Shown: positions 9,257-18,514, counted from the stretch's first letter. The stretch: DNA of 64,000 nucleotides from CAWKMN01 sp963850765 (GCA_963850765.1 CAWKMN010000003.1:496001-560000), one strand, 5' to 3'. The notes: generated by a model from the sequence alone, not told the origin. Program-made: numbers and translations.

Positions 9257-10462
9257 CTACTGCTCCGACAGCCCGCGCAGATAACGTATCGCCTCGCCCA
9301 GTTCGACATCGCGGCCATCTTCGGCCGGGATCATGCTGATGTCCGGCTCAAGACCACTGCCATCGAGGGGAACCTGATTAGGTGTAAGCCATTCAGCCGA
9401 CGTGATATGTACCGATGATTTATCCGACAGGCGGAAAATAAGCTGGACAGAGCCCTTGCCATAGGTTCGCTGGCCAATCAAAATTCCACGACCCCGATCG
9501 CGGATGGCACCAGCCACCAGTTCGGCTGCGCTGGCCGTACCTTGATCGATGAGCACCACCAGCGGTAGCTCCAGGGCCATCCCTCCATCGGTCGCAGTGG
9601 TTTCGCTCTGGCCTTCACGGCTGCGTTCGATGAACACCACGCCGCCGTCCAGAAATTCGGACGCGACTTCAACCGATTCCTGTAACAGTCCGCCGGAGTT
9701 GCTGCGCAGATCCAGCACCAGGGCCGTGATGCTGGCCTGATTAAGCTCGGTGAGCGCTGTGTGGAGCTCGTCGGGTGTGCGCGCCGTGAAACGAATCACC
9801 TGAATATAGCCGAACGAAGGTTCCTCGGCCAGAACACGCCACACGACCGACGGCACCTGGACCACGGCAAACTCGATAAAATAATCCCGCGCGTCTTCCT
9901 CATCCGGATGCCGGACGGTGATGGTTACACCGCGCCCCTCGCCAACTTCACCGCGCAGCATGCCGTCGATGACGTCCAGCCGTTCCGCATTGTTGACTTC
10001 CGTATCGTTGATAGCCGCCAGAATATCGCCATCCTGAATACCGGCGGCCGCAGCCGGGCTGTCTGGAAAGGGATATAGCACAAACAAACCCTCTTCGTTG
10101 TGCTTGACTTGAACCCCGATGCCACCGTATTCGCCGGCCAGCACATCGGATTCGCTCTGTGCCACGGGCGGATCGATGAAAAAGGTGTAGGGATCTTCCA
10201 ACCCGCCGAGATACCCACGAATGGCGGCATATTCCATTTCCTTGTCGGGCGGCAGCGGGCGCAGATAGTGCATTTCGAGCAGACTTTCTACCTCACCGAG
10301 CAGAGGAAAATCCGTGTCGGTCTTCTCCTGCGCGGTTGCTGGCACATGTCCCCGGAGAATAAAGCCGGCCAGAAACACAGCCCCCAGCAAGACTCCGATC
10401 AGCATGCCACGTGCTGCCGCTTCGATAAAGCGACGCCGGGTTGAAATGGGTCTGTGTGCCAT
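9257..10462 (-). CDS. S41 family C-terminal processing peptidase (first of a tandem pair)
   Basis: 401 residues with an N-terminal anchor helix (about 17-37), a PDZ domain (GDILAAINDTEV) and an S41 domain. The catalytic serine lies in QGTASAAELVAGAI and the lysine in GQRTYGKGSVQ. Its domain order and motifs match the neighbour at 8046-9248, consistent with an old duplication. GAGG precedes the ATG. It is the first gene of the leftward operon that runs through smpB to the unknown gene at 6784. The role is extracytoplasmic protein processing or quality control (family knowledge). Confidence 0.93.
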   Translation of the reverse strand: MAHRPISTRRRFIEAAARGMLIGVLLGAVFLAGFILRGHVPATAQEKTDTDFPLLGEVESLLEMHYLRPLPPDKEMEYAAIRGYLGGLEDPYTFFIDPPVAQSESDVLAGEYGGIGVQVKHNEEGLFVLYPFPDSPAAAAGIQDGDILAAINDTEVNNAERLDVIDGMLRGEVGEGRGVTITVRHPDEEDARDYFIEFAVVQVPSVVWRVLAEEPSFGYIQVIRFTARTPDELHTALTELNQASITALVLDLRSNSGGLLQESVEVASEFLDGGVVFIERSREGQSETTATDGGMALELPLVVLIDQGTASAAELVAGAIRDRGRGILIGQRTYGKGSVQLIFRLSDKSSVHITSAEWLTPNQVPLDGSGLEPDISMIPAEDGRDVELGEAIRYLRGLSEQ

Positions 10463-10602
10463 ACCATGCCTCGATTAGAATAGCCTGCCAGAAACAACAA
10501 CCGGATTTTAACATAATGTTAGTCGGAAGATAAGCGCTTCCCGGATTTGCGGGTAGACGTTATCATAGTAATGTTGGAGTATCTTACCAAAAGGAGAGCT
10601 GA

Positions 10603-12246
10603 ATGGTACAGGCTCAGAAACCCCTCGTACTGGTAGCGGATGATGAAAAAAACGCGGTGCTTCTGCTGTCACGCATCTTGGAGCGGGACGGTTTTGATGT
10701 GGAAAGTGCAGAAGACGGGGAAACCGCTTTACAGAAAGCCCGGCTGTTACAGCCGGATCTGATCCTGATGGATGTGTTGATGCCGCGCATGAACGGGTTT
10801 GAGGTGACGGCCCGCCTGCGTGAAGATCCACTGACCGCGCGGATCCCGGTCATTTTTGTAACGGCAGCTGCGCGCGAACCTTCAGATGTGGCACATGGTT
10901 TTCAACTCGGTGCGGATGATTACATCCGCAAGCCGTATGATTATCACGAACTGCTGGCGCGCGCGAACAGCAAGATGCGCGCCCGCCAGTTGGAGGATCG
11001 GCTGCAGCGTCGCAGCGAGGAGCTTGAGGCACTGGTTCGTATTGGCGGCGAATTTAACCAACACCTGGGTCTGGAAGAACTGACCGATCTGATTCTTGTG
11101 CTCGCGCGCAACGAGTTTGAGGCACATCATGCCGAGCTATTTCTGTTCGATGAGGAGCAGAAGCCGATCCTGTACCGCGACCTGACGCGCGGTGTGCGCA
11201 CTCCAGCCGAGGCCCAGGAAGTGCTTTCCTGCCAGGATACGGTTGCCCGGCGAGTGTTTCAGAGCCAGGAGCCGATTCTGATCGCCAGCGGCGGTGATGA
11301 GCAGCGCTTACTCGCCAAACTCGATTCGCGCCATCTTCATTCCGGCATCGCGGCACCGCTGAAGCACCATGGGCGGCTGCTCGGTATTCTGACCGTCGGC
11401 CATGAAGCCCCCGATCACTTTAACGAAAACAGCCTGCAAATGCTGCGATCCATTGGCGAGCAGGCCGCGCTCGCGGTGCGGAACGCGCAGCTTCATGCTG
11501 CTTTACAGAGCTACGTGCAAAACCTGGAAAGTATGGTCGAGACCCGCACGCAGGAATTGAAGACCGCTCAGGCCCAGTTAGTCCAAACCGAAAAACTGGC
11601 TGCGCTCGGACGCCTGGCGGCAGGTATTGCCCACGAGGTTAACAACCCGCTTCAGCCTGTGCTGAACTGCCTGGAGGGTGCGATCGAAGATGTTCAGAAC
11701 GCCAAGGCGGTCGATCTGGAAAGCCTGCGGGTAGCGGAGAGCGAAGTGCAGCGCATCAAGTCCATTGTGTCGCGGCTGCTCGATTTTTCCCGGCCGGGCA
11801 CCGAAGAACGGATCATGGTCAATGTACACGATCTGATCCAGGAAGTGCTGATGCTGATCAACAAGCAGCTACAGCGCACGCGGGTCAAGGTCGAAACGCA
11901 GTTGCAGCCGGTAGAGCAGGTATCTGGTTCTCCCACGCAGCTCAAACAGGTCCTGCTCAATCTGGTTCTGAACGCGATGGAATCCATGCCCGATGGTGGG
12001 GTCATGACCTTCCAGACGTACCCCGAACAGAATGGCGTGGCCCTGGCGGTTGCGGACACAGGAATTGGAATGGCGGATGCCACCATGACGCGGATCTTTG
12101 AGCCGTTTTATTCGACCAAAGGGGAAGGCACCGGTCTTGGTCTGTCCGTAAGCTACGGCATCATTCAGGGGCATGGAGGCCGCATCAACGTGGAGAGTGA
12201 AGCTGGCAAAGGGAGCCGCTTTGTGATCTGGCTCCCTAAGCCCTGA
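10603..12246 (+). CDS. REC-GAF-histidine kinase hybrid
   Basis: 547 residues, soluble. The N-terminal receiver domain (1-125) has acidic pocket D13/D14, phospho-acceptor D57 (LILMDVLMP) and K110. A GAF domain follows (about 145-295), then a coiled coil. The HisKA/HATPase kinase has H344 in AAGIAHEVNNPLQ, the G1 box ADTGIGM and the G2 box GEGTGLGLSVSYGI. The receiver at the front implies control by an upstream kinase, and the NtrB-like HEVNNP box places it among NtrB/ZraS-type kinases. No partner response regulator is adjacent. SD GGAGAG lies 4 nt before the ATG. It converges with the TPR gene, 4 bp apart. Confidence 0.92.
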   Translation: MVQAQKPLVLVADDEKNAVLLLSRILERDGFDVESAEDGETALQKARLLQPDLILMDVLMPRMNGFEVTARLREDPLTARIPVIFVTAAAREPSDVAHGFQLGADDYIRKPYDYHELLARANSKMRARQLEDRLQRRSEELEALVRIGGEFNQHLGLEELTDLILVLARNEFEAHHAELFLFDEEQKPILYRDLTRGVRTPAEAQEVLSCQDTVARRVFQSQEPILIASGGDEQRLLAKLDSRHLHSGIAAPLKHHGRLLGILTVGHEAPDHFNENSLQMLRSIGEQAALAVRNAQLHAALQSYVQNLESMVETRTQELKTAQAQLVQTEKLAALGRLAAGIAHEVNNPLQPVLNCLEGAIEDVQNAKAVDLESLRVAESEVQRIKSIVSRLLDFSRPGTEERIMVNVHDLIQEVLMLINKQLQRTRVKVETQLQPVEQVSGSPTQLKQVLLNLVLNAMESMPDGGVMTFQTYPEQNGVALAVADTGIGMADATMTRIFEPFYSTKGEGTGLGLSVSYGIIQGHGGRINVESEAGKGSRFVIWLPKP

Positions 12247-12250
12247 ATGG

Positions 12251-13360
12251 TTAGAAGGTTTTCCACAATTTCTGGAAGGCGGCCTGACCGACTGCGCCTT
12301 CACCCAGTTCGCCGTTGGCATACTGAACCGCGTCCGCCAGGGGGACATAGGCGCGGTACAGCATGTCGTACTGAGGGCTTCCGCACAGATGAATCGCTAC
12401 ACCGACAGCGTCAAGCTGACCTTGGAGTGTAGGAGTCTGACGGGCTGCGATTTCCATTCCCTGCATCGCGCGCTGCGGGAGATCGGGCCCGGGCTGGCTG
12501 CACATCTCGACGAATAACGTGTTACCGGCGCTGGTTTCAGCGACGATCACCTTGCTGTCGTCGCTGAGGTTGGCCAGGCGGACCTCGTTCCCGGTGGCGA
12601 TCAGGACATCATCGATCGTGCCGGGTTCCATCTCCACGGATTGCAGCTCGCCAGGATCTTTCTGCTCCTTGTCCTCTTCTCTGAACAGCAAAAACAGAGC
12701 AACGACCACCAGAATCGGAATGGTAATGGTGATCAGGAACAGACGGAACAGCCGTCCACCGCGACCCTGCCGGCGCGCAGCCTGCTCTTCGAGAGCAGCG
12801 CGGGTTTCGGGATCGAGAGAGGTTTTGGGCTCAAGGGCCGCTTGCAGTTCGTCCCGGCGGAGCGGCCTGGAACGGAGTTCCGCGGCGGTTTCGGCTGGCT
12901 CTTCAAGATCCGCAAACAGGTCCGGAGCGGCGAAGAAATCGTCGTCCGCCTGCGTCAGCGCCTCATCGAACGAATCTTCGTAGGCGTCGAAAGTCTCTGC
13001 TGCAGCAGGCTCATCGAACGGTGATGCGCTCAGGAAATCGTCACTGCCAAAGGTCGCTGCACCTGTGTCGAATGGGCTGTCAAAACCAGAGGGTTCAGGC
13101 TCCGGTGGGAACTGCTCGTTGATCTTGGCGAGCATATCGCGCGCTTTTGGCGCATTGGTATAGTTTGGATCGATTTCGAGCACCCGGGTGAGCGCGTGAC
13201 GCACTTCGCTGGGATCATCAACTGCGTAAGCCAGCAGCCACCAGGCATGGGCGTTATTCGGCTCAGCTTCAAGAATGGGGCGTATGATCGCCTGGGCTTC
13301 TTCAGGCTGATCGTGTTTGATCGCACGATAGGCGCGCTTCAAATCTTCTGAGGTACTCAT
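12251..13360 (-). CDS. TPR-containing single-pass membrane protein
   Basis: 369 residues. Residues 1-70 are TPR-like helices ending in LEIDPNYTNAPKARDMLAKI. A long acidic, low-complexity segment rich in D, E, A and F follows. A single membrane helix (around VVVALFLLF) comes after a basic stretch, and the C-terminal domain of about 130 residues is predicted outside. I recognise no enzyme motif. The ATG at 13360 has GGAGGAAG at ideal distance, preferred over the GTG one codon upstream. Function unknown; it may sense or organise envelope components. Confidence 0.8.
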   Translation of the reverse strand: MSTSEDLKRAYRAIKHDQPEEAQAIIRPILEAEPNNAHAWWLLAYAVDDPSEVRHALTRVLEIDPNYTNAPKARDMLAKINEQFPPEPEPSGFDSPFDTGAATFGSDDFLSASPFDEPAAAETFDAYEDSFDEALTQADDDFFAAPDLFADLEEPAETAAELRSRPLRRDELQAALEPKTSLDPETRAALEEQAARRQGRGGRLFRLFLITITIPILVVVALFLLFREEDKEQKDPGELQSVEMEPGTIDDVLIATGNEVRLANLSDDSKVIVAETSAGNTLFVEMCSQPGPDLPQRAMQGMEIAARQTPTLQGQLDAVGVAIHLCGSPQYDMLYRAYVPLADAVQYANGELGEGAVGQAAFQKLWKTF

Positions 13361-13466
13361 CACCTTCCTCCGTGTTGGTCAAAGCGAGTGACCCTTTAAA
13401 CGCATTATAGCCGGACTGGCGCAGGGAGCAAACCGGCGGAGCCACAACCCAGAATGGGAAACAAAA

Positions 13467-13491
13467 AGCCGCCCGTGGGTTCTGGGCGGCT
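13467..13491 (-). terminator. Rho-independent terminator after the SH3b gene
   Basis: AGCCGCCC (13467-13474) pairs with GGGCGGCT (13484-13491), and the leftward strand continues into TTTTTG. It lies 16 bp past the SH3b gene stop. Confidence 0.85.
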
Positions 13492-13506
13492 TGTCGTTCG
13501 TGCGAA

Positions 13507-14871
13507 TTACTGGATCACCGGGACACCGCTGGTGTTGCCCTCAGCGATCACGTATAGCTTGGACACATAGCCATTGCCAAAGGGACTTTGGACATACCAC
13601 CAGCCGCGATCGGGGCTCTGGCCGACGATCGGCAGGCGTGTCCCGGCGGATACGCTGCCGAGTGACGGGAAGACGCTGTTCGGACCGGAACGCACATGCA
13701 GCGCGCCGCCGAAAATAAAAGCGACAGGGCCCGCTGCGGCCGGGGCCGGAGCGGCAACACCGTCGGTGCCAGCAGTTCCACCCGGCGCAACATAGGGAAC
13801 GCCAGATGTGCTACCCCGCACCAGCACATAGATCGCGTTTGCCCAGCCGGTCATGGTGGGGGTTTCGAGCAGCCACCAGCTCCAATCGTTTGTACGGCCG
13901 ATTATACGTGTTTCGGTGCCGCCAGCCAGGGTACCGATGTCGGTGTACTGGACGCCGGGACCGCTGCGCAGGTTCAGCGCACCGGTATTGATGATCCCGA
14001 TCGGCCCGGCCATGGGTGCCCCGGCAGCCGTACCCGTGGTGACAGGTGAGCCGCCGAATTCATTGCGGGCAATCACGTAACCAGCGCTGATCCAGCCCGT
14101 ACCGAAGCGGCTGTTGACCTGATACCAGCTGCTGTCGGCGCTTCGACCGACGATGGGGAGCACTTCACCGCCGAAAGCCTGACCGAGTACGGCATAATTG
14201 ACCCCCGGCCCGCTGCGAATATTGAGGTAGCTGGCCGAGACCACTGCGTAAGGCAGATCAGAGGTCAGCGGAATTTCGCTCTCCATACCGCCGGTTCCAT
14301 CATCGATGACTGCGCCGGGCGTGCCGTTGACGGTCAGGAAGCGGGCCGCGACCCAGCCGGTGCCAAAGGCCCAGCGGATTTGCAGCCAGCTTCCGTCTGC
14401 ATTGCGCGCCAGGACGTAAACCTGCTGGCCCTGGCTAATCTGTCCCAGGGAAGCCGATTGATCGCCGGCCCCGAAACGCACGTTTAGCACTCCGCTCGGC
14501 ACGGTACCGATTGGACCCGGATCGACCACGGCAACTCCTGTGGCATTGGTCGCCGCCACGCCGATCTGCGCAACCCAGCCTTCGCCGATGCGTGTATTCA
14601 CGTACCACCACGCGCCATCCGGGCTGATACCCAAAATCGGCACGACTTCACCCAGGGACAGCGTTCCCCGGATCCAGAAGCCGGTACCGGGGCCGCCGCG
14701 CACATTCACCGCGCCGCTCGACGTGGCGTAGGGGCCGGTCTGGGCGGATATTGTATCATTGCCCGGCAGCACGTCGGAGCTTGCCAGCGCGGTTTTGAAC
14801 ACAAAAACAGGCGCGATGAGCAGCAATCCGATCATCGCGGCGATCAAGGCTTGAGTACAGGCGCGTCGCAT
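13507..14871 (-). CDS. Secreted protein with five bacterial SH3 (SH3b) repeats
   Basis: 454 residues. The basic N-terminus and hydrophobic core (residues 8-25) form a signal peptide or anchor. Five SH3b modules follow, each starting with a V/L-N/H-V/I/L-R-x-G motif: NVRGGPG, NVRFGAG, NIRSGPG, NLRSGPG and HVRSGPN. Each ends in a WWYV/WYQV-like strand. They are joined by Gly/Pro/Thr/Ala linkers. Such repeats bind peptidoglycan or other wall polymers. No hydrolase domain is attached, so a structural or adhesive wall role is likely. I chose the ATG at 14871 because GGAGGA precedes it; the open frame further upstream overlaps tRNA-Leu. Confidence 0.88.
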   Translation of the reverse strand: MRRACTQALIAAMIGLLLIAPVFVFKTALASSDVLPGNDTISAQTGPYATSSGAVNVRGGPGTGFWIRGTLSLGEVVPILGISPDGAWWYVNTRIGEGWVAQIGVAATNATGVAVVDPGPIGTVPSGVLNVRFGAGDQSASLGQISQGQQVYVLARNADGSWLQIRWAFGTGWVAARFLTVNGTPGAVIDDGTGGMESEIPLTSDLPYAVVSASYLNIRSGPGVNYAVLGQAFGGEVLPIVGRSADSSWYQVNSRFGTGWISAGYVIARNEFGGSPVTTGTAAGAPMAGPIGIINTGALNLRSGPGVQYTDIGTLAGGTETRIIGRTNDWSWWLLETPTMTGWANAIYVLVRGSTSGVPYVAPGGTAGTDGVAAPAPAAAGPVAFIFGGALHVRSGPNSVFPSLGSVSAGTRLPIVGQSPDRGWWYVQSPFGNGYVSKLYVIAEGNTSGVPVIQ

Positions 14872-15004
14872 GATAAGTCCTCCTGAGCATTGGATAGAGG
14901 GCAAAAGCTTATTCTGGTTGGAGTTTACGCTGGTTTGTTTTCCTGCGCAACAGGGTATGTGGGGAGGGCAAAAGAAAAACGAGCCTGTAGCTCGTTCCTG
15001 TAAA

Positions 15005-15089
15005 TGGTGCCCGGAAGAGGACTCGAACCTCCACGCCCATAAGGGCACAGGCCCTCAACCTGCCGCGTATACCATTCCGCCACCCGGGC
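15005..15089 (-). tRNA. tRNA-Leu (anticodon GAG), CCA encoded
   Basis: Class II tRNA with a long variable arm (GCCC/GGGC). The acceptor GCCCGGG pairs with TCCGGGC including one G-U. The anticodon stem GCAGG/CCTGT encloses TTGAGGG, anticodon GAG (reads CUC and CUU). The 3' CCA is present at 15005-15007, unlike in the two Arg tRNAs. Confidence 0.96.
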
Positions 15090-15101
15090 AAGATGATAGT
15101 G

Positions 15102-15129
15102 ATTATACACAGCCCCCCTCAGATGTCAA
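15102..15129 (-). promoter_or_regulatory. Promoter of tRNA-Leu(GAG)
   Basis: A consensus TTGACA (minus strand, 15124-15129) and TATAAT (15102-15107) are separated by 16 bp. The -10 box ends 12 nt before the tRNA 5' end. Confidence 0.85.
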
Positions 15130-15132
15130 TGG

Positions 15133-15161
15133 TTGGCGGATAGATGGCGACGGCGTACAAT
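15133..15161 (+). promoter_or_regulatory. Promoter of plsX-fabF, divergent from tRNA-Leu
   Basis: TTGGCG (15133-15138), a 17-bp spacer and TACAAT (15156-15161) lie about 37 bp before the plsX ATG. The -35 boxes of this and the tRNA-Leu promoter are only 3 bp apart, so the polymerases should compete. Confidence 0.65.
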
Positions 15162-15198
15162 TGTCTTGTTTTATCTTTTACGCAACGGGTAGATAGCT

Positions 15199-16191
15199 AT
15201 GAAAATTATCCTGGATGCGATGGGCAGCGACCTGAATCCCGTTCCTGATGTAGAGGGGGCGGTACTGGCAGCGTGCGAATTTGGCGATACCATCGTGCTG
15301 GTGGGCGATCAGGAGCGAGTGAGAGCCGAACTGGCAAGACATGATACCACGGGCCTGCACCTGGAAGTGGTGCATGCGCCGCAGGCTGTGACCATGGAAG
15401 ATAAGCCGGGTATCGTGGGACGCTCGAAACCCGAATCGTCGATGCACATTGGGATGCAGATGGTGAAAGACGGCCAGGGGGATGCGTTTGTGACCGCGGG
15501 TAATACTGGGGCGGCCCTGGCGATCGCGACTTTGCACACGTTGCGGCGGGTGCCGGGTGTTGACCGGCCTGCGCTGTCGGCAGTGCTGCGATTGAAGGAT
15601 CGCTCGATCGTGCTGACGGATGTCGGGGCTAATGCCGACTGCAAGCCGGAATGGCTGGCCCAGTTTGCCCTGATGGGCAGTCTGTTTGCCGAGCGCGCGC
15701 TGGGCTACGTTAATCCGCGAGTGGCGCTTCTATCCAACGGCGAAGAGGCGGGGAAAGGCTCGATTCTGGTCCAGGAAACGGCGGAACTCCTGCGGGCGGA
15801 TGGGGTTAATTTCATTGGTAACGCTGAGCCGAAAGAGATCCTGAGCGGCCGGGTGGATGTGGCGGTTATGGATGGGTTTTCGGGCAACGTGTTCCTTAAA
15901 ACGATGGAAGCTTTCGGATCGACCCTGCTTGATATGATCCGCCAGGAGTTGATGGCAGATACTCGATCGAAGGTAGGTGGGCTGCTGGCTAAGCCGGCCT
16001 TCCGCCGGGTGTACCACCAGATCGATCCCTTCGAGGTGGGGGGTGCTCCACTGTTGGGGGTCAACGGCGTGGTAATTATCGGCCATGGCCGCTCCAATGC
16101 TCTGGCTGTGAAGAATGCGATCCGGCAGGCACGCAGCGCAGTCTCGGGACAGATCGTTGACGCGATCCGCGAGGGCCTGAACAAGCAGTAG
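15199..16191 (+). CDS. plsX: Phosphate acyltransferase PlsX
   Basis: 330 residues, full length. PlsX converts acyl-ACP plus phosphate to acyl-phosphate, the acyl donor for PlsY in glycerolipid synthesis. It is a peripheral cytoplasmic enzyme. Family motifs seen are the N-terminal LDAMGSD, AGNTGAALA near residue 100, LTDVGANADCKP near 140 and GFSGNVFLKTMEA near 235. fabF follows after 44 bp, forming a small lipid operon. plsY, fabD, fabG and acpP are not in the window. Confidence 0.98.
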   Translation: MKIILDAMGSDLNPVPDVEGAVLAACEFGDTIVLVGDQERVRAELARHDTTGLHLEVVHAPQAVTMEDKPGIVGRSKPESSMHIGMQMVKDGQGDAFVTAGNTGAALAIATLHTLRRVPGVDRPALSAVLRLKDRSIVLTDVGANADCKPEWLAQFALMGSLFAERALGYVNPRVALLSNGEEAGKGSILVQETAELLRADGVNFIGNAEPKEILSGRVDVAVMDGFSGNVFLKTMEAFGSTLLDMIRQELMADTRSKVGGLLAKPAFRRVYHQIDPFEVGGAPLLGVNGVVIIGHGRSNALAVKNAIRQARSAVSGQIVDAIREGLNKQ

Positions 16192-16235
16192 GGTTTTCAG
16201 TACAACTGAATGACTGAATGAAGGAAGAGAAAGAG

Positions 16236-17489
16236 ATGGAACTGACGCGAAACGGATTTCCGCGAGTCGTGATCACCGGTATGGGAGCTGTCTCCCCATT
16301 GGGGCCTTTCCCGGAGCTCTGGGAGAAGATGAAGGCCGGCATATCGGGCGTGCGGCGAATCAAAAGTTTTGACCCCTCACATCTGGAGGTTCAGATCGCC
16401 GGTGAATGTGATTTTGATCCAACCGGCTATATAGACAGCAAAGAAGCCCGCCGGATGGGACGCCCGGCCCAGATGGCGGTTGTCGCCACACTGGATGCGT
16501 TGAAGGATGCCGGGCTGACCATCGAGGATATTGGCGCGATGGCCGAACGGGTAGCCGTCGATTACGGCTCCACACTAGGAGCGCATGACCTGGCCCAGCA
16601 GGCATCGTATAATTTCCGGTCCACGGGACGCCGGCCGGGGCCATTCTCGCTGGTCGAGGCGATCCCGAACATCCCCGCACACCATGTCAGCCGGGTGACA
16701 GGCGCAATGGGTCCGCTGGTCTGTATCTCGGCGGCATGCGCGACGGGAACACACAGTATCGGCGATGCCATGAACCTGATCCGCTACGGCAAGGCCGATC
16801 TGGTCCTGACCGGCGGGGTCGAGGCGATGATTCTGGACTACAGCATTGCCGGGTTCGTTTCGATGAAGGGCTTAGCGACAGGCTACAATGATGATCCTAC
16901 ACGCGCCAGCCGACCGTTTGACAAGAACCGCAATGGGTTTGTCTTTGCCGAAGGCACGGGGGCAATGATTCTGGAAACAATGGAGCGGGCTGTCAGCCGG
17001 GGCGTGCGGATTTATGCCGAGGTATTGGGCATGGCGTCCTCATCTGATGCCTTCCATATCGCGGCACCAGATCCCCAGGGGCGCGGGGCGGCGAATGCGA
17101 TGCGCTGGGCGCTGGATGATGCGAAGCTGCCGGCGGACCAGATCGACTACATCAACACCCATGGATCGTCCACGCCCGCCAACGACTCGACCGAGACACT
17201 GGCGATCAAGACCGTGTTTGGTCCGCATGCCTATGAACTGGCGGCCAATTCCACCAAGAGCATGACCGGCCACCTGTTGGGCGGTGCGGGGGCAGTGGAA
17301 GGAATCGCGGCGGTCATGTCGATCTTCACCCAGGTGCTGCATCCGACCATCAATTATGAGACACCCGATCCTGAGTGCGATCTGGACTATGTGCCCAATG
17401 TCGCGCGGGATGCTAAAGTGCAATACGCGATGTCGAACAATTTTGGGTTGGGGGGACAAAACGCCAGTGTGGTCTTCGGGCGTGTATAG
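16236..17489 (+). CDS. fabF: Beta-ketoacyl-ACP synthase II
   Basis: 417 residues. It condenses malonyl-ACP with acyl-ACP in fatty-acid elongation. The triad is visible: Cys in ISAACATGTHSIGDA, His in NTHGSSTPANDSTE, and His in STKSMTGHLLGGAG. The ATG at 16236 has AGGAAG about 8 nt upstream; an in-frame ATG at 16218 lacks an SD. It is cotranscribed with plsX, coupling chain elongation to phospholipid entry. Confidence 0.96.
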   Translation: MELTRNGFPRVVITGMGAVSPLGPFPELWEKMKAGISGVRRIKSFDPSHLEVQIAGECDFDPTGYIDSKEARRMGRPAQMAVVATLDALKDAGLTIEDIGAMAERVAVDYGSTLGAHDLAQQASYNFRSTGRRPGPFSLVEAIPNIPAHHVSRVTGAMGPLVCISAACATGTHSIGDAMNLIRYGKADLVLTGGVEAMILDYSIAGFVSMKGLATGYNDDPTRASRPFDKNRNGFVFAEGTGAMILETMERAVSRGVRIYAEVLGMASSSDAFHIAAPDPQGRGAANAMRWALDDAKLPADQIDYINTHGSSTPANDSTETLAIKTVFGPHAYELAANSTKSMTGHLLGGAGAVEGIAAVMSIFTQVLHPTINYETPDPECDLDYVPNVARDAKVQYAMSNNFGLGGQNASVVFGRV

Positions 17490-17532
17490 TTCCTGTTGAG
17501 GTTGTAGGGCCGACCAAGCTGCAGGCCAGTGC

Positions 17533-18243
17533 TTACGACGGATTGTTGGGAGCGCTGGCCTGTATGTTTTGCTGTTCCAGCTGCTGCTGAGTCTGGCCGG
17601 CGCGTGAGCAGAGCACCTGCCCACCAACCTCCAGCCACTCCTGGAGGGTAGGGCTGTTGGACATTCCGGCGACAGCTTCCGCGTAGATGCGCGATCCCCA
17701 GTAATAGTAGCGCCGCGTTTCGCTGGCCCAGCCGGCCCAGCCCCGGTCGATCACGCCGTGCCCGCCGTTATAACCGGCCAGCGCCAACCCGGCATGTCCA
17801 TCCGAGCGCTCAAGCCCGCCGATCAAATAGTTCATGCCCCGCTGCGCATTGGTCTGCACGTCGAGCATGTCTTCGCCCTGTTCAAAGTGGAACGGCATCA
17901 CCTGGAACAAGCCCTGTGCGCCGGCGACCGAGGACACGCTGGGATCACCGCAGCTTTCGATCTGGATGACGGTAGCGATCAGATTTGGATCGACCTGATA
18001 GACGACGGCCCATGCTTTGATCAACGGCTCCCAGTATTGGACTTCTGGGGTGAAGACGGCCGAAAGTGGCGACAGGGCGGCCGTTGGGCCGACTGGGCTA
18101 TGCGCATAATAGACGCGGTCAGTCTCCACGACCTCATAGGCGGTTGAGCCGGCCGGTGATGACTGGAGCAGCAGCGCAGCGCCGATGGTCGCGAAAAACC
18201 CGGTAAGGCCGCAGATCATGAGGATGATCCCCGAGACGCCCAA
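17533..18243 (-). CDS. Membrane-anchored lytic transglycosylase (SLT domain)
   Basis: 236 residues. One N-terminal helix (about residues 5-27) anchors it. The SLT fold spans about 80-195, with catalytic Glu in QIESCGDPS, AGAQGLFQVMP, and GLALAGYNGG. It cleaves the glycan strand of peptidoglycan, leaving anhydromuramic ends (family knowledge). The called start is TTG at 18243. The next in-frame ATG is 8 codons later, inside the anchor helix, and neither has a strong SD, so the exact start is uncertain. It converges with fabF, 43 bp apart. Confidence 0.88.
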   Translation of the reverse strand: MGVSGIILMICGLTGFFATIGAALLLQSSPAGSTAYEVVETDRVYYAHSPVGPTAALSPLSAVFTPEVQYWEPLIKAWAVVYQVDPNLIATVIQIESCGDPSVSSVAGAQGLFQVMPFHFEQGEDMLDVQTNAQRGMNYLIGGLERSDGHAGLALAGYNGGHGVIDRGWAGWASETRRYYYWGSRIYAEAVAGMSNSPTLQEWLEVGGQVLCSRAGQTQQQLEQQNIQASAPNNPS

Positions 18244-18447
18244 CCACGCGCGCTAGAATCAGGGGGCGCGGTTTGGAAACCATCGGCGGCCGGGAAGATG
18301 TCGAAAGTTTGGCTTTTGAATTACGTGCTGCCATAGCTACTGTGGATTAGAACTAATGTTCACATTGAGGTATATACAGGATACCAGACAGCACCATAAG
18401 AGTCAATAAGGCAGGTATTAGAGTTAGGAAAGAAATGAGGAATCTCA

Positions 18448-18475
18448 TTTCGATCGGGGCCAGACGGCGTATAAT
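18448..18475 (+). promoter_or_regulatory. Probable promoter of trmFO
   Basis: A consensus TATAAT (18470-18475) lies 39 bp before the trmFO ATG, with a weak -35 (TTTCGA, 18448-18453) at 16 bp spacing. The rest of the 270-bp gap (18244-18514) shows nothing else that I can assign. Confidence 0.55.
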
Positions 18476-18514
18476 CTTGACCAGACACGTACAGAATAGA
18501 CGGGAAAAGGCTTA

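Noticed and set aside
14872..15048. N-terminal extension of the SH3b protein
   Set aside because: It overlaps tRNA-Leu; the ATG at 14871 has GGAGGA and begins a signal peptide.
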